A stretch of 64,000 nt of DNA from Jeotgalibacillus terrae (GTDB taxonomy: Bacteria; Bacillota; Bacilli; Bacillales; Jeotgalibacillaceae), in assembly GCF_016908195.1 (NCBI RefSeq), contig NZ_JAFBDK010000006.1, positions 62,001 through 126,000 of the forward strand, in the 5' to 3' direction. Each line of letters begins with the position of its first letter. Position 1 is the first letter of the stretch. Made by a program: the position numbers and the translations under genes. Positions 36,887-47,903 of the stretch are shown here, piece after piece. The notes beneath the pieces are model-generated. The model did not search any database, was not told the DNA's origin, and saw only the letters and a program-made list of their open reading frames with translations.

Positions 36887-38599
36887 TTACTCGTGGCGTT
36901 TTAGGAATTTTGACAGTTCTTCAAAGGTCCGTGCATTCATCACTGACTCTTTTTTCAACCAACCTTTACGCCCCACTTTTACACCAAGGTCCATAAACTC
37001 TAAATGAGCCTGGTCATGGGCATCAGTATTAATAAAAATCGGCACACCCATTTCCTGGGCTTTTGCCACGTGCTCATGATTCAAATCAAACCGGTATGGA
37101 TTAGCATTCAGCTCAAGGCCTGTCTTTGTTTCTGCAGCCCTTTTAATCAGCTGATCGATATCCGGTTCATAACCTTTCCGCTCACCGACAATCCGTCCTG
37201 TGGGGTGCGCAATAAAGTCAACGTGCGGATTCAACAGTGCTGTCTCAAGACGCGCCATGATCTTTTCCTGGGACTGTGAAAATGATGAGTGAATAGAAGC
37301 AATAACAATATCGAGCTCTGCTAACAGGTCATCTTCATAATCAAGTGTGCCATCAGGCAGGATATCCATTTCGATCCCTGCAAGTACTTCAATTTCAGCA
37401 TACTTCTTATTAAGCTTCCTGATTTCCTGCATCTGTTTTCTTAAACGTTCCGCTGACAGACCGTTCGCCACTTTCAAATAAGCGGAGTGGTCAGTGATCG
37501 CCATGTAATCGTATCCTTTTTTAATACACGCTTCAATCATTTCCTCCAATGAATAAGCACCGTCACTCCAGGTCGTGTGCATATGAAGGTCCCCTTTGAT
37601 ATCTTCAAGGGAAATCAGTGATGCTGCTTCTTTGTGCTTGTCGATTTCACGTCCATTTTCACGCAGTTCAGGCGACAGGTACTCAAGATCAAAGTATCTG
37701 AAGAAATCTTCTTCCGTTTCGAACGTTTTTACTTTACCTGTATCATTGTTTTCCACACCGTACTCACTGATCTTTTCCCCACGATCTTTTGCAATCTGTC
37801 TGAGCCTGACATTGTGATCTTTAGATCCTGTAAAATGATGCAGCGTGGACGGAAAAGCCTTATCTTCTATCAGTCTGATATCAATGGAAATATCCACTCC
37901 ACGCTCAAGCACGATTGAAACTTTCGTATCGCCGCTTGAGATGACTTCCTTTAACCCTTGAATCCCAAGAATCTGATCTCTTACTTTCTCAGGTTCTTCA
38001 GTTGAAGCAATATAATCTAAGTCTTTGACTGTTTCAGCTGTTCTTCTCAGGCTGCCTGCTCTTGAGTAACGGATGATTTCGCTGATGCCTCCAAGCAGCA
38101 GCTCCATTTCTTCGGCAATTGGCAGCACAGTTGCAATCGGCAGACGTTCCGGCCGGCTCCCTGCATTCTCAACTGCTGCAAGTATTTTTTCTTCAGTCTT
38201 TGCACCGAAACCGGATAATGCCTGAACTTTCCCTTCCTGACAGGCAGCTTTCAGGTCTTCAATTGATTCAACACCAAGCTCCTGATAGAGGCGGGCAATT
38301 TTTTTACCGCCAAGCCCCGGCAGTTTTAATAACGGTATTAATCCTTCAGGCACTTCTTTTTTCAGTGAAGTAAGGGTTTCTGATTCGCCGGTTTCCACAT
38401 ATTCTTTTATAACTGCAGCCGTTCCCTTCCCCACACCTTTCAGTGCTGTGAAATCATCGATTTGTGATAAGCTTCTCTGGTCTGTTTCGACTGCCTGTGC
38501 AGCTTTTCTGAATGCACTGATTTTAAAAGGATTTTCTCCTTTCAGTTCCATGTAAACTGCAATTTTCTCCAGTAATTTAATCACATCTTTTTTATTCAC
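36887..38599 (-). CDS. polX: Family X DNA polymerase with PHP exonuclease domain
   Basis: Gap-filling repair polymerase. N-terminal HhH domain ([19 protein letters not shown]), polymerase palm with the Asp pair in VKDLDYIA and a third acid in VDISIDIR, then a PHP domain ([35 protein letters not shown]) carrying 3'-5' exonuclease activity. Length 570, equal to B. subtilis PolX. Start codon GTG after AAAGGAAG. A terminator separates it from cvpA. Confidence 0.96.
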   Translation of the reverse strand: MNKKDVIKLLEKIAVYMELKGENPFKISAFRKAAQAVETDQRSLSQIDDFTALKGVGKGTAAVIKEYVETGESETLTSLKKEVPEGLIPLLKLPGLGGKKIARLYQELGVESIEDLKAACQEGKVQALSGFGAKTEEKILAAVENAGSRPERLPIATVLPIAEEMELLLGGISEIIRYSRAGSLRRTAETVKDLDYIASTEEPEKVRDQILGIQGLKEVISSGDTKVSIVLERGVDISIDIRLIEDKAFPSTLHHFTGSKDHNVRLRQIAKDRGEKISEYGVENNDTGKVKTFETEEDFFRYFDLEYLSPELRENGREIDKHKEAASLISLEDIKGDLHMHTTWSDGAYSLEEMIEACIKKGYDYMAITDHSAYLKVANGLSAERLRKQMQEIRKLNKKYAEIEVLAGIEMDILPDGTLDYEDDLLAELDIVIASIHSSFSQSQEKIMARLETALLNPHVDFIAHPTGRIVGERKGYEPDIDQLIKRAAETKTGLELNANPYRFDLNHEHVAKAQEMGVPIFINTDAHDQAHLEFMDLGVKVGRKGWLKKESVMNARTFEELSKFLKRHE

Positions 38600-38620
38600 T
38601 ACGACCGCTTCCTTTCGCTA

Positions 38621-38657
38621 AAAAACCCGGAATCCGCGTGTTGGAATTCCGGGCTTT
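38621..38657 (-). terminator. Terminator after cvpA
   Basis: CCCGGAAT (38626-38633) pairs with ATTCCGGG (38646-38653), with inner CC/GG pairing, and six T follow on the minus strand. Confidence 0.92.
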
Positions 38658-38665
38658 CTAAATGG

Positions 38666-39214
38666 TTAAGATGATGACGAACGCGTTTCCAGCCACCAGT
38701 CTTTTACTTGCTCTGAAAACACGGGTGTATGTTCAAGAATAAATGCCGCAATCCAGGAACCTTCCAATGTATTCTGGATGATTGCCATCGGGATCATCGC
38801 AGCAATATAAATAAGTACAAATAAAACAATATACATTTCAATAAAACCGAGCAGTCCTCCGCCAATCACATTCAGCGGACGCAGCATCGGGAACTGGGCA
38901 ACGGAATCAAACATTGAACCGATCAGCTGCATCACAATTTTAGCAGCAAAGAAGATGATAGCAAAAGCAATAATACGGTAGTAAGCATCTTCAAGATTGA
39001 CAGTTTCCGCAATCAGCGCAAGCTGTGAATCAGTGTCAAATGCGGGATAAGGCACCCATAGTACTAATTTTGGAGCCAGCTCCTCATAGTACCGGTAAGC
39101 AAGGAAAAATGAAATAATAAAGCCGATCATATGAATCAATTGTAAAATAAATCCCCGGCGCAATCCAATCAGGAAGCCGGCCACAAGCAAAATAAACAGC
39201 ACCAAATCTAGCAT
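38666..39214 (-). CDS. cvpA: CvpA family membrane protein
   Basis: A 182-residue protein with four hydrophobic segments and the CvpA pattern at the start (LDLVLFILLVAGFLIGLRRG) and middle (NVIGGGLLGFIEMYIV). CvpA was first linked to colicin V export in E. coli; its molecular role in Firmicutes is not established. It corresponds to yshB, directly downstream of zapA with 7 bases between. Confidence 0.88.
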   Translation of the reverse strand: MLDLVLFILLVAGFLIGLRRGFILQLIHMIGFIISFFLAYRYYEELAPKLVLWVPYPAFDTDSQLALIAETVNLEDAYYRIIAFAIIFFAAKIVMQLIGSMFDSVAQFPMLRPLNVIGGGLLGFIEMYIVLFVLIYIAAMIPMAIIQNTLEGSWIAAFILEHTPVFSEQVKDWWLETRSSSS

Positions 39215-39221
39215 CCAGCAT

Positions 39222-39482
39222 TCAATCCCTTAATTTTTTTAATTCTTTCTCGAGTTCTTCCATTTCTTCTTTTAACTTTAAATAATCATGTACTGCATTC
39301 ACAGCTGTCAGCACAGCAAGCTTTGACGTATCCAGTGCGGGGTTAACCGAACTGATCTCTCTCATTTTATCATCTACCATTGAGGCAACAAGTCTGATAT
39401 GAGACGTGGACTCACTGCCTACGATGGAGTAAGATTGTCCATAGATGTCAACGCTTGTGCGATTTTTATGATTGTTAGACAA
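39222..39482 (-). CDS. zapA: Cell division protein ZapA
   Basis: Promotes FtsZ filament bundling at the septum. The conserved block is [17 protein letters not shown] and then [16 protein letters not shown], with a C-terminal coiled coil. Starts considered: a TTG at 39482 preceded by GGGGG at 8 bases, giving 86 residues like B. subtilis YshA, or an ATG at 39497 with a weak AGGA. The TTG is preferred on length and ribosome site, with some doubt. Confidence 0.88.
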   Translation of the reverse strand: MSNNHKNRTSVDIYGQSYSIVGSESTSHIRLVASMVDDKMREISSVNPALDTSKLAVLTAVNAVHDYLKLKEEMEELEKELKKLRD

Positions 39483-39626
39483 CGCAGCTGCCCCCATTCT
39501 CAAGAATCCTAATCACTATCATAACATGTAGAATTTACAGATGAAAAGAAAAGTTGATTTTATTTACAAATAGCGTCACTATTAAAAGCTGACGAATTAA
39601 ATTCCACCTGTATAAAGGAGAAATAT

Positions 39627-40544
39627 ATGGCGAACGCAGTACTGACTTTACCAATTTCAAAGATTAATGAAATGAAATTACACTACCAGCAATTTTTAAA
39701 ACCAAATCCTCCCGCAGGTGCTTTGTTCTCAGCTAAAGGACCTACTTATGCGATTACTGCTTACAAATCCGGTAAAGTATTATTTCAGGGACAGACTGGC
39801 GAACAGGAGGCTGCAAAATGGGGGAAGTCTGAACAAAAGGCAAAAAAGGTGTCTTCTCCTTCTGACCAGGCTCTTCCGGGAAATATTGCAAATATGTCGA
39901 TTATCGGAACTGATGAAGTGGGAACAGGCGATTATTTTGGTCCGATCACAGTTGTTGCTGCTTATGTATCAAAAGATCAGATTCCTTTACTTAAGGAACT
40001 TGGTGTAAAAGATTCAAAACACTTAACAGATGATACCATCGTTAAAATTGCGAAAAACCTGATCCATACAATTCCTTACAGTCTGCTCACACTTCCGAAC
40101 GAAAAATATAATGCAAAACAGCAACAGGGCTGGACACAGGGGAAAATCAAAGCAGTTCTTCATAATCAGGCGATTTTACACCTGAATAAAAAAATCGCAC
40201 CTATCAGGCCGGAATGTGTCCTGATTGATCAGTTTGCTGAGGAAAAGGTGTACTTCCGCCATGTCAGCGGAGAAAAAGCGATATACAGAGAAAAAGTATA
40301 TTTCAGCACGAAAGCTGAAGGCATTCACCTGGCTGTTGCAGCTGCCTCTATTATTGCACGATATGCATTTATTAAAGCGATGGATCAATTGAGTGAAGAA
40401 GCCGGATTCACGCTTCCTAAAGGAGCAGGCTCAAAAGTTGATCAGGCTGCTGCCAGGCTGATCCGCTTGAAAGGCGAAGAAAGTCTGAATCATTTTACGA
40501 AAGAACACTTTGCAAATACGGTGAAAGCGAAGAAGCTTGTGTAA
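39627..40544 (+). CDS. rnhC: Ribonuclease HIII
   Basis: Cleaves the RNA strand of RNA-DNA hybrids. The N-terminal substrate-binding domain (1 to about 85) precedes the type 2 RNase H core, with GTDEVGTGDYFGPI carrying the Asp-Glu active residues, VKDSKHL, and a later Asp in VLIDQFA. Length 305. AAAGGAG sits 8 bases before the ATG. It is divergent from zapA and convergent with pheT, as in B. subtilis. Confidence 0.96.
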   Translation: MANAVLTLPISKINEMKLHYQQFLKPNPPAGALFSAKGPTYAITAYKSGKVLFQGQTGEQEAAKWGKSEQKAKKVSSPSDQALPGNIANMSIIGTDEVGTGDYFGPITVVAAYVSKDQIPLLKELGVKDSKHLTDDTIVKIAKNLIHTIPYSLLTLPNEKYNAKQQQGWTQGKIKAVLHNQAILHLNKKIAPIRPECVLIDQFAEEKVYFRHVSGEKAIYREKVYFSTKAEGIHLAVAAASIIARYAFIKAMDQLSEEAGFTLPKGAGSKVDQAAARLIRLKGEESLNHFTKEHFANTVKAKKLV

Positions 40545-40550
40545 TACTTA

Positions 40551-40588
40551 AAAAAGCTGAGACATTTTACTTTGTCTCAGCTTTTTTA
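40551..40588. terminator. Bidirectional terminator between rnhC and pheT
   Basis: AAAAAGCTGAGACA and TGTCTCAGC-type arms (AAAGCTGAGAC with GTCTCAGCTTT) enclose a short loop, with A and T tracts on both sides. Confidence 0.95.
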
Positions 40589-40593
40589 CTATC

Positions 40594-43005
40594 TTATGAA
40601 CGCAGCTCTGCGCCTGTTTCCTGCTTAACCGCTTCAAGCACTTTGTTATGTGCTTTGACGACTTCTTCGTCAGTCAACGTACGTTCAGGATCCATATACG
40701 TCAGTGAGAATGCAAGGGATTTCTTGCCTTCCTCCATTTTATCTCCCTGATATAGATCAAATAGCTGAACCTGCTTCAGCAGTGTTCCGCCGGCCTGTTT
40801 AATAATCGCTTCAAGTGTACCTGCTGCAACGGTTCTATCTGTTACAAGCGCAATATCCCTCGAGATAGAAGGGTATCTTGGAATGACGTTGTACTTAAGC
40901 GGTACAGACTCTTCCTGATAAATCGCTTCAAGCTTGATTTCAAATACATACGTTTCCTTGAGATCAAGCTCTTTTGCTTTGACAGGGTGAACCTGTCCAA
41001 CAAGTCCGATCTGCTGACCCTTATAAATAACTGCAGCTGTTCTGCCCGGGTGCATATGATCCATCTGAGCAGCTTCATAGCGGATATCTTCAGCTACGCC
41101 AAGTTTCTCCCAAAGAGCATCCAGAATTCCTTTTGCTACATAGAAGTCAACCGGCTTTTTCTCGCCCTGCCATGGATGCAGCTGCCACAGCCCTGTAAGC
41201 GCACCTGCAAGATGTTCTTCTTCGTTCGGCAGTTCGCCGCCTTCAGACAGGAATACTGATCCTGTTTCATAGAAGGCAGAAGAATCTTTTTGTCTCGCAC
41301 TGTTGTATGAAACACTTTCAAGCAACTGTGGGATAATGCTTTGTCTAAGCTGGCTTCGCTCTTCACTCATTGGCATCATAAGTTCTACAGGTGTCTTTAC
41401 CTCAAGCGCAAACTCAGTGACTTTCTGCTGGTTTGTCAGTGAATACGTGACAGCCTGAACAAGTCCTGCGCCTTCCATTGTCTGACGGATCAGACGACGC
41501 TTTTGCTGTCTTGGGGACAGTCCGCCCGGATTTGTTTCATGAACAGGAAGTGTCATTGGGATATTGTCATAGCCGTACAGTCGTGCAACCTCTTCAATCA
41601 GGTCTTCTTCAATTTCAAGATCCCCGCGGCGCGTTGGAGCTGACACTGTAATCAAACCGTCCTGTGAATCAGCTTCAATCTGAAGCCGGCGGAAAATATC
41701 GAGCACATCAGCTTCAGAAAGATCTGTACCTGTTACACGATTGATTTTCTCAAGGCTGATTGAGATCACTTTTTCTTTGATGTCCATATGCTCAGCAGCA
41801 GATGTACCGGAAAGTACTTTTCCATCTGCATACAATGACATCAGCTGGGCTGCGCGTTCTGCTGCAAGTGCTGCACGCTTGGGATCCACACCTTTTTCAA
41901 AACGTGAGCTTGCTTCACTGCGGAGGCCAATCTCTTTTGACGTCTGACGTACTGAAGACGGCGCAAAGTAAGCAGACTCAATGACAACATTGACTGTCTG
42001 ATCAGTCACTTCACTGTCATAGCCGCCCATTACACCTGCAATCGCCATTGGCTCTTCTCCATTTGTGATCACCAGATGATTGTCACTTAATGTTCTCTCA
42101 GCTTCATCAAGCGTTTTAATCTTCTCACCCTGTTTGGCAAGACGGACGACGATTTCGCCTGTTTTAATCTGATCAAGGTCAAATGCGTGAAGCGGCTGCC
42201 CGTATTCAATCAGAATATAGTTCGTAATATCAACAACATTGTTGTGTGGTCTGATGCCTGCAGCAACGAGACGGTTTTTCATCCACTGAGGAGATTCACC
42301 AACTTTTACATCCTTCACTACTTTTGCAAGATAGATCGGGTTTTCTTCCGTTGCTTCCACGCTTACTTTAATCACATCTTCCGCTTTTTCTAAGACAGTG
42401 TCATAGCTCAGATCCGGAAGCTTTACAGGGCGATCAAGGATAGCGCCTGTCTCATAAGCCACTCCAATCATACTCATTGCATCAGCACGGTTCGGTGTAA
42501 GACCAAGTTCTAAAATTGCATCATCGAGCATCAGCGCTTCAAGTGCATCTGCACCGACTTCTGCATTTTGAGGGAAGTTAAAAATACCTTCTGCATATTT
42601 CTTTTCAACAAGCTTTGCTTCCACGCCAAGCTCCTGAAGTGAGCAGATCATCCCGTGAGAAGCTTCACCGCGCAGCTTCGCCTTTTTAATTTTAAAGTTA
42701 CCGGGAAGTACTGCGCCAACTTTTGCTACAGCTACTTTCTGTCCCTGGCCAACGTTTGGCGCGCCGCAGATAATCTGTACGGTCTCATCCTCACCTACAT
42801 CCACCTGACAAATATTCAGCTTGTCTGCTTCCGGGTGTTTTTCACATGAGACAACGTGTCCGATGACAACGTTTTTAATACCTTCTGCAGGTACTTCTAC
42901 TCCTTCAACCTCAATTCCTGAGCGTGTAATCTTCTCAGCGAGCTCTTCAGGGGTTACATCAGTTAAGTCAATATATTCTTCCAGCCATTTATAAGATACA
43001 AACAT
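40594..43005 (-). CDS. pheT: Phenylalanyl-tRNA synthetase beta subunit
   Basis: The structural and editing subunit of the tetrameric enzyme. Order of domains: N-terminal tRNA-binding OB fold (about 40-155), B3/B4 editing region, B5, and a C-terminal anticodon-binding FDX-ACB domain ending in [15 protein letters not shown]. Length 803. Twelve bases after pheS; AAGGAGG before the ATG. Confidence 0.97.
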   Translation of the reverse strand: MFVSYKWLEEYIDLTDVTPEELAEKITRSGIEVEGVEVPAEGIKNVVIGHVVSCEKHPEADKLNICQVDVGEDETVQIICGAPNVGQGQKVAVAKVGAVLPGNFKIKKAKLRGEASHGMICSLQELGVEAKLVEKKYAEGIFNFPQNAEVGADALEALMLDDAILELGLTPNRADAMSMIGVAYETGAILDRPVKLPDLSYDTVLEKAEDVIKVSVEATEENPIYLAKVVKDVKVGESPQWMKNRLVAAGIRPHNNVVDITNYILIEYGQPLHAFDLDQIKTGEIVVRLAKQGEKIKTLDEAERTLSDNHLVITNGEEPMAIAGVMGGYDSEVTDQTVNVVIESAYFAPSSVRQTSKEIGLRSEASSRFEKGVDPKRAALAAERAAQLMSLYADGKVLSGTSAAEHMDIKEKVISISLEKINRVTGTDLSEADVLDIFRRLQIEADSQDGLITVSAPTRRGDLEIEEDLIEEVARLYGYDNIPMTLPVHETNPGGLSPRQQKRRLIRQTMEGAGLVQAVTYSLTNQQKVTEFALEVKTPVELMMPMSEERSQLRQSIIPQLLESVSYNSARQKDSSAFYETGSVFLSEGGELPNEEEHLAGALTGLWQLHPWQGEKKPVDFYVAKGILDALWEKLGVAEDIRYEAAQMDHMHPGRTAAVIYKGQQIGLVGQVHPVKAKELDLKETYVFEIKLEAIYQEESVPLKYNVIPRYPSISRDIALVTDRTVAAGTLEAIIKQAGGTLLKQVQLFDLYQGDKMEEGKKSLAFSLTYMDPERTLTDEEVVKAHNKVLEAVKQETGAELRS

Positions 43006-43017
43006 GTCAGATCCTCC

Positions 43018-44061
43018 TTAGCGAATTTCCTTACGTGCGAATTGTTTTAAGAAACGGTCATCATTCGTGTAGAAATGACGGATATCATCAATTCCGTATT
43101 TCAGCATGGCAATCCGCTCCGGTCCCATTCCAAATGCAAAACCTGAATATTTCTCAGGATCAAATCCAGCCATTCTCAAGACGTTTGGATGCACCATTCC
43201 AGCTCCAAGAATCTCAATCCATCCTGTTCCTTTACAAACGCTGCAGCCTTTTCCCCCACAGATCTTACATGAAATATCCATTTCAACTGACGGTTCTGTA
43301 AACGGGAAGAAACTTGGACGCAGTCTGATTTCACGGTCTTCACCGAACATCTTTTTCGCAAATACATTCAACGTCCCTTTCAGATCACTCATACGGATAT
43401 TTTCATCCACTACAAGGCCTTCGATCTGCATGAACTGGTGAGAGTGCGTTGCATCATCATTATCACGGCGATACACTTTACCCGGACAGATAATTTTCAC
43501 AGGACCTTTTCCTGCGTGACGCTCCATCGTTCTGGCCTGTACAGGAGATGTATGTGTTCTGAGCAACACGTCTTCAGTGATGTAAAATGAATCCTGCATA
43601 TCTCTTGCGGGGTGTCCTTTAGGCAGGTTAAGTGCTTCAAAGTTGTAATAATCCTTTTCAACTTCAGGGCCCTCTTCCACGGTATAACCCATCGAGATAA
43701 ACAGATCTTCAATTTCTTCAATCACAGTTGTCAGCGGGTGCGCGTGACCTGCAGGTACAGGACGTCCCGGCAGTGTAACATCAATCGACTCTTCTGCAAG
43801 CTGCTTTTCAACTGCTTCCTTTTCAAGTCCTTCCTGCTTTTCCTCGATCGCACCTGTAATATTGTCACGCACTTCATTTGCAAGCGCACCCATCTTTGGA
43901 CGTTCTTCAGCTGAGAGCTTTCCCATTCCCTTCAGCACTTCGGTGATCGGTCCTTTTTTGCCCAGATATGCAACCCGGACATCATTTAATTCTTTTAAGT
44001 CAGCAGCATGCTGAACTTTTTCAAGCGCTTCCTGCTTCAGTTCCTGTAATCGTTGTTCCAT
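43018..44061 (-). CDS. pheS: Phenylalanyl-tRNA synthetase alpha subunit
   Basis: The catalytic subunit of PheRS. After an N-terminal coiled coil (1 to about 85) comes the class II core with motif 2 ([20 protein letters not shown], about 202-221) and motif 3 ([17 protein letters not shown]). Length 347. The leader carries a T-box with a Phe specifier. Confidence 0.97.
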   Translation of the reverse strand: MEQRLQELKQEALEKVQHAADLKELNDVRVAYLGKKGPITEVLKGMGKLSAEERPKMGALANEVRDNITGAIEEKQEGLEKEAVEKQLAEESIDVTLPGRPVPAGHAHPLTTVIEEIEDLFISMGYTVEEGPEVEKDYYNFEALNLPKGHPARDMQDSFYITEDVLLRTHTSPVQARTMERHAGKGPVKIICPGKVYRRDNDDATHSHQFMQIEGLVVDENIRMSDLKGTLNVFAKKMFGEDREIRLRPSFFPFTEPSVEMDISCKICGGKGCSVCKGTGWIEILGAGMVHPNVLRMAGFDPEKYSGFAFGMGPERIAMLKYGIDDIRHFYTNDDRFLKQFARKEIR

Positions 44062-44394
44062 TACATGCGTTCCTCCTTTAGTTCATCGGCTTATTTCACA
44101 TTCTCCAAAAAGCCGGATCAATATAAAAAAGCACTTCACCCCTGGTAAAAGGGACGAAGTGCTTTGATTCCGTGGTACCACCCTGATTGATCCGTCATAA
44201 TAGACAGATCCGCTCATTAGACTGATAACGGCGTTTAGCCGGTACACCTTTACGCGATTATGCGGTCCCGGTGACAACTCTGGAGGTGAACTTCATCATG
44301 GTTTGTGCAGGCGGATTTTCAGTCAAGGACCCACCTTCCCTGTCACACAAATTGACCAGATTACTTTTCTCCGTCAACGTTTTTATTTCTTTTC
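44062..44394 (-). promoter_or_regulatory. T-box leader of pheST
   Basis: The T-box core AGGGTGGTACCACGG lies at 44171-44185 and a terminator at 44124-44166, with arms AAGCACTTC-TCCC and GGG-GAAGTGCTT. The likely specifier is TTC at 44288-44290 in AAGTTCACC, matching phenylalanine. Uncharged tRNA-Phe would raise pheST expression. Confidence 0.94.
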
Positions 44395-44400
44395 ACAACA

Positions 44401-44429
44401 AGTATATACTACTTGAAATTCATTTTAAA
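44401..44429 (-). promoter_or_regulatory. Promoter of the pheST leader
   Basis: Minus strand -10 TATACT (44401-44406), 17-base spacer, -35 TTTAAA (44424-44429). Confidence 0.6.
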
Positions 44430-44434
44430 GACAA

Positions 44435-45178
44435 TCATTGTTTTTTCAAATGATAAAGCAGGATCCCTGCAGCAATCGCCACATTTAATGATTCGCTTTT
44501 TCCGTAGATCGGAATATAAAGGTTTTGATCTGTCAGTTCAAGGAACTCAGGATTAACACCGGCGCCTTCATTACCGACAATCAATGCAAACTTTTCCTGC
44601 GGTGCAGTATGTCCATATGGCTCAGCATCCTGCAGAGAAGTTCCATATACAGGAATCCCTGACTCTTTGCATGCTTCAATGGCTGATGACAGGTCACGCC
44701 TGATCAAAGGCAGGTGAAAATGACTGCCCTGGGCGGAGCGGAGCACTTTTGCATTATATGGATCCGCGGTGCCTTTTCCTAATATTATGGCATCCATTCC
44801 AGCCGCATCAGCTGTTCTGATCATCGTTCCGAGGTTACCCGGATCCTGCACAGCATCAAGCATCAGAATATTCGTCGCCTTAATCGTCTCGAATTCAGCA
44901 GAAGGCTGTCTGCAGACTGTAAATACACCTTGAGTATGTTCAGTCTCTGCAAGCAGGAGTGCAATTTCTTCTGTCACAAAATGAATCGCAGCATCTTCAA
45001 GATAGTCAGGCAGCTCTATTCCCTCTTTTATAACCACTTCAACTGCCGCACCCTCTTTTATTGCCTCTTCAGTTAAATGCCATCCTTCAGCAAGAAATAA
45101 TCCGCTCTTATCGCGACCTTTTTTTGTCGTTAATTTTTTCCACTCTTTCACTTTTGTATTTTGCAGTGATTGAATCAC
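44435..45178 (-). CDS. ysgA: SpoU/TrmH-family RNA methyltransferase YsgA
   Basis: A SAM-dependent 2'-O-ribose methyltransferase of the SPOUT knot class, acting on rRNA or tRNA. All three motifs are present: LMLDAVQDPGNLGTMIRTAD (about 110-129), LIVGNEGAGV and IPIYGKSESLNVAIAAGI. An N-terminal substrate-binding domain precedes. The start is GTG. RNA target unknown. It sits next to sspI and pheS, as in B. subtilis. Confidence 0.92.
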   Translation of the reverse strand: MIQSLQNTKVKEWKKLTTKKGRDKSGLFLAEGWHLTEEAIKEGAAVEVVIKEGIELPDYLEDAAIHFVTEEIALLLAETEHTQGVFTVCRQPSAEFETIKATNILMLDAVQDPGNLGTMIRTADAAGMDAIILGKGTADPYNAKVLRSAQGSHFHLPLIRRDLSSAIEACKESGIPVYGTSLQDAEPYGHTAPQEKFALIVGNEGAGVNPEFLELTDQNLYIPIYGKSESLNVAIAAGILLYHLKKQ

Positions 45179-45282
45179 GTGTATACAACTCCCTGTTTCA
45201 TCGATTCCTTTATTATAGCCCTGGTTTTGTGAATAAATAAAGTAAAGATGGAGAAACTATCATTCTGAATGGAGGGTTGACG

Positions 45283-45492
45283 ATGAATTTGAATATCAGA
45301 CAAACCGTCGTGCAAAATGTAAAAGAAAACAACGTTGAGCAGCTGAAGGATACGATTGTTGATTCAATTCAACGGGAGGAAGAACAGCTCCTGCCTGGAC
45401 TTGGCGTACTGTTTGAGATCATCTGGAAAGAAAGTCCTGAAGCAGAACAGCAAAAAATGTTGCAGGTGCTTGAAGGCGGACTTAAGCATTAA
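45283..45492 (+). CDS. sspI: Small acid-soluble spore protein SspI
   Basis: A minor SASP found in the spore core, made in the forespore under sigma-G in B. subtilis. The 69-residue sequence matches the SspI family throughout (LPGLGVLFEIIW, MLQVLEGGLK). The ATG at 45283 has GGAGGG 6 bases upstream. Its last 11 bases overlap the convergent downstream gene. I could not define a convincing sigma-G promoter. Confidence 0.95.
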   Translation: MNLNIRQTVVQNVKENNVEQLKDTIVDSIQREEEQLLPGLGVLFEIIWKESPEAEQQKMLQVLEGGLKH

Positions 45493-45934
45493 TTAAAAAG
45501 TCCACACCAAACACTGCAGCATAGCCGAATGCAAGTGTCCAGAGCGCAATGCTGATCACCTGCCAGATAAGTACGCGCGTTTTATCAGCACCTAATGTCA
45601 GCGCGATAAAAGCAGCAATGTGCGTACCGATCAGGATAGGACCAAGAAGTGACAGGCCGGGTAAACCGTATTTATTCCATATATTTCTCGCCCTCGTCTG
45701 TCGCTTCCCTTCTTTTTTACCCTCACTTTTTTCTTTTCTTTTTGCCAGGTATTCCTTCACTTTCTGAAATAAAACAATCAGCAGAAATACGGTTAACAGA
45801 TTACCTGCAAACCCCGTTACCATTACCCAAAAAGGTGACAACCCTCTCAAAATCCCAAGCGGTATAACCAGCGCAATCTCAAGCCACGGCGTAGCAGCGG
45901 CCAGAAACAACAGCGCATATTCAACAATTGGCAT
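45482..45934 (-). CDS. Small multidrug export family membrane protein (COG2426)
   Basis: A 150-residue protein with about four hydrophobic segments and a charged cytoplasmic stretch (about 65-85, Lys/Glu-rich). PWLEIALVIPLGILRGLSP near the N-terminus is typical of the family named for small multidrug export (PF06695). No transport substrate has been shown for most members. It overlaps the 3' end of sspI tail to tail. Confidence 0.78.
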   Translation of the reverse strand: MPIVEYALLFLAAATPWLEIALVIPLGILRGLSPFWVMVTGFAGNLLTVFLLIVLFQKVKEYLAKRKEKSEGKKEGKRQTRARNIWNKYGLPGLSLLGPILIGTHIAAFIALTLGADKTRVLIWQVISIALWTLAFGYAAVFGVDFLINA

Positions 45935-46035
45935 AATAGACTCCTTTAAATGTAGTTAAAGTTATCATACTTGATAACCTGTTAGGACTAAACTTAAAAG
46001 TTTAGAGTAAGCTTGGTTCTTATATTGATACAGAG

Positions 46036-46174
46036 GTGAACGAAGCGGAAGACGGTGACTCCAGCGGGATAAAACGGACAGGTGAGACCCCGCAGAGCGA
46101 AGCTCGAGGAGGCTCACCGGGGCCACAAAACGGCCCATCCACTTGGAAAGCACCGCCTGCAGCGCAGTGAACCG
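46036..46174 (-). repeat. Structured intergenic repeat, copy 6 (inverted, with extra hairpin)
   Basis: The only full copy on the minus strand. Inner arms GGTGAG (46081-46086) and CTCACC (46113-46118). The extra GGGCC/GGCCC hairpin of copy 5 is present. It lies between the ysdC terminator and the downstream exporter-like gene. Confidence 0.85.
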
Positions 46175-46186
46175 TTTACAGAATGA

Positions 46187-46216
46187 AAGGCCGGGACATA
46201 TTTGCCCCAGCCTTCA
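46187..46216 (-). terminator. Terminator after ysdC
   Basis: AAGGC-GGG-CA and TG-CCC-GCCTT pair around a short AT loop; TTTC follows. It abuts the ysdC stop codon. Confidence 0.75.
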
Positions 46217-46218
46217 CA

Positions 46219-47304
46219 TTAATCAAACGTAATTGAATTAACAGCGTCGCGGTCAAGCTTTTTAATGACTTCCACGATCAGCTTCACAGCATTCTCATAA
46301 TCATCCTTATGAATCATCGCTGCATGTGAGTGAATATAGCGTGATGCAACAGTGATGGCAATAGAAGGTGCGCCGGTTGCTGATAAGTGAATCGAACCTG
46401 CGTCTGTTCCTCCGCCTGCAATCGCATCAAACTGATAAGGAATGCCATGCTCATCAGCAATGTTCGTAATGAAATCTCTCAGACCTTTATGACCAACCAT
46501 CGAAGCATCATAAAGAATAATCTGAGGGCCATCACCCATCTTTGAACTTGCCTCTTTAGCCGTCACGCCAGGCGTATCTCCGGCAATACCAACATCCACT
46601 GCAATACCGATATCAGGCTTTACAGTTGCAGCTGCTGTACGGGCGCCGCGCAGGCCGACTTCTTCCTGTACTGTCCCTACACCGTACACTTCATTCGGGT
46701 GCTGCTGATCTTTCAGCTGTCTAAGCACATCAATGGCAATCGCACATCCGATACGGTTATCCCAGGCTTTTGCAAGAAGCATTTTATCATTGTTCATCAC
46801 TGTAAACTCAAAATATGGAACAGCCATATCACCAGGTGTTACGCCCCATTCCATCGCTTCTTCTTTAGAAGATGCACCGATATCAATAAACATATCTTTA
46901 ATATCAACCGGCTTTTTGCGCGCTTCCGGAGGCAGGATATGCGGTGGCTTTGAACCAATCACACCTGTAATATCACCTTTATTTGTAACGATCGTTACAC
47001 GCTGCGCCAGCATGACCTGAGACCACCAGCCCCCGACTGTCTGGAACTTCAGAAAGCCTTTATCATCAATCTGTGTGATCATAAAGCCGACTTCATCCAG
47101 GTGACCTGCCACCATTACTCGCGGCCCGCCTTCTTCACCTGATTTCTTAGCGATCAGGCTTCCGATACCATCTGTTGACACTTCATCAGCAAATGGTGAT
47201 ATGTATTTCTTCATAACCTCTCTCGGCTCACGTTCATTACCAGGAATTCCTTTTGCATCCGTTAAATCTTTCAGCATTGTCAGCTGTTCATTATATTTTG
47301 TCAT
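46219..47304 (-). CDS. ysdC: M42-family metallo-aminopeptidase YsdC
   Basis: A two-metal aminopeptidase of the glutamyl/tetrahedral (TET) type. Metal ligands and catalytic residues: GHLDEVGF (about 66-73), [20 protein letters not shown] and the late His in [12 protein letters not shown]. Length 361. The family was once mis-annotated as endoglucanase. Ribosome site GGGAGG before the ATG. Confidence 0.94.
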   Translation of the reverse strand: MTKYNEQLTMLKDLTDAKGIPGNEREPREVMKKYISPFADEVSTDGIGSLIAKKSGEEGGPRVMVAGHLDEVGFMITQIDDKGFLKFQTVGGWWSQVMLAQRVTIVTNKGDITGVIGSKPPHILPPEARKKPVDIKDMFIDIGASSKEEAMEWGVTPGDMAVPYFEFTVMNNDKMLLAKAWDNRIGCAIAIDVLRQLKDQQHPNEVYGVGTVQEEVGLRGARTAAATVKPDIGIAVDVGIAGDTPGVTAKEASSKMGDGPQIILYDASMVGHKGLRDFITNIADEHGIPYQFDAIAGGGTDAGSIHLSATGAPSIAITVASRYIHSHAAMIHKDDYENAVKLIVEVIKKLDRDAVNSITFD

Positions 47305-47367
47305 TTCTTCGCCTCCCTAACATATTTCCAACAGTCATTATAACACTTCGACAGAGTATTCACAAAA

Positions 47368-47856
47368 TTAGTACTCCTTCTTTTGACGCTCTACGTTAAC
47401 TTTGTTCTTTTGAATATAAGCCTGAATGGTATCCTGTGCACTGAAGCTGAGCTTTTCACCAATGGCTAAATACACATGCCACATCTGAATATAATGATCT
47501 TTAGTCTGATCCAGTTCGAACGCACTGATACACCTGTTAAATGCTATAAACAAATCAGTCAGCGATTGGCTTCCCTTTTCATCAGCGCTACCCGAAAATC
47601 TGAAATCTTTTTCAAGTCCAATAGACAATAGAAAATGAATGCCATCCACATATTCTTCGAGGATGATACTTTTTTCAGAAGGTCCTTTTCTGCTCCAGAA
47701 TTTAAAACATCTTGTTTCATTCGCAAGCTCACCTGCTTCCACTGATAAAGCGAGCAGCTTATCTCTTAACAGATCTTTACCTGTCAGGTTATTTTCTCTT
47801 TCAATAAATGAATCCAATTCATTTTGCATGTGATACAGCTCATCCCAGTTCAACAT
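47368..47856 (-). CDS. dUTPase-like all-alpha NTP pyrophosphatase
   Basis: A helical protein of 162 residues with the metal-binding pattern of the dimeric dUTPase group (PF08761): LSVEAGELANETRCFKFWS (E-x-x-E) and later EEYVDGIHF (E-x-x-D). Such enzymes hydrolyse dUTP or related nucleotides. AAGGAGGGG precedes the ATG. Substrate is inferred from the family. B. subtilis has relatives mainly in prophage, so the chromosomal place between ysdC and ysdB is a variation from that genome. Confidence 0.85.
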   Translation of the reverse strand: MLNWDELYHMQNELDSFIERENNLTGKDLLRDKLLALSVEAGELANETRCFKFWSRKGPSEKSIILEEYVDGIHFLLSIGLEKDFRFSGSADEKGSQSLTDLFIAFNRCISAFELDQTKDHYIQMWHVYLAIGEKLSFSAQDTIQAYIQKNKVNVERQKKEY

Positions 47857-47903
47857 CGTATCCCCTCCTTCTGATTCAGTTTAACAAAAAATCATATAAA
47901 AAC

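Noticed and set aside
45215-45283. Sigma-G promoter of sspI
   Set aside because: Candidate -35 and -10 elements do not fall at the required spacing; not reported as a feature although the family is sigma-G controlled.
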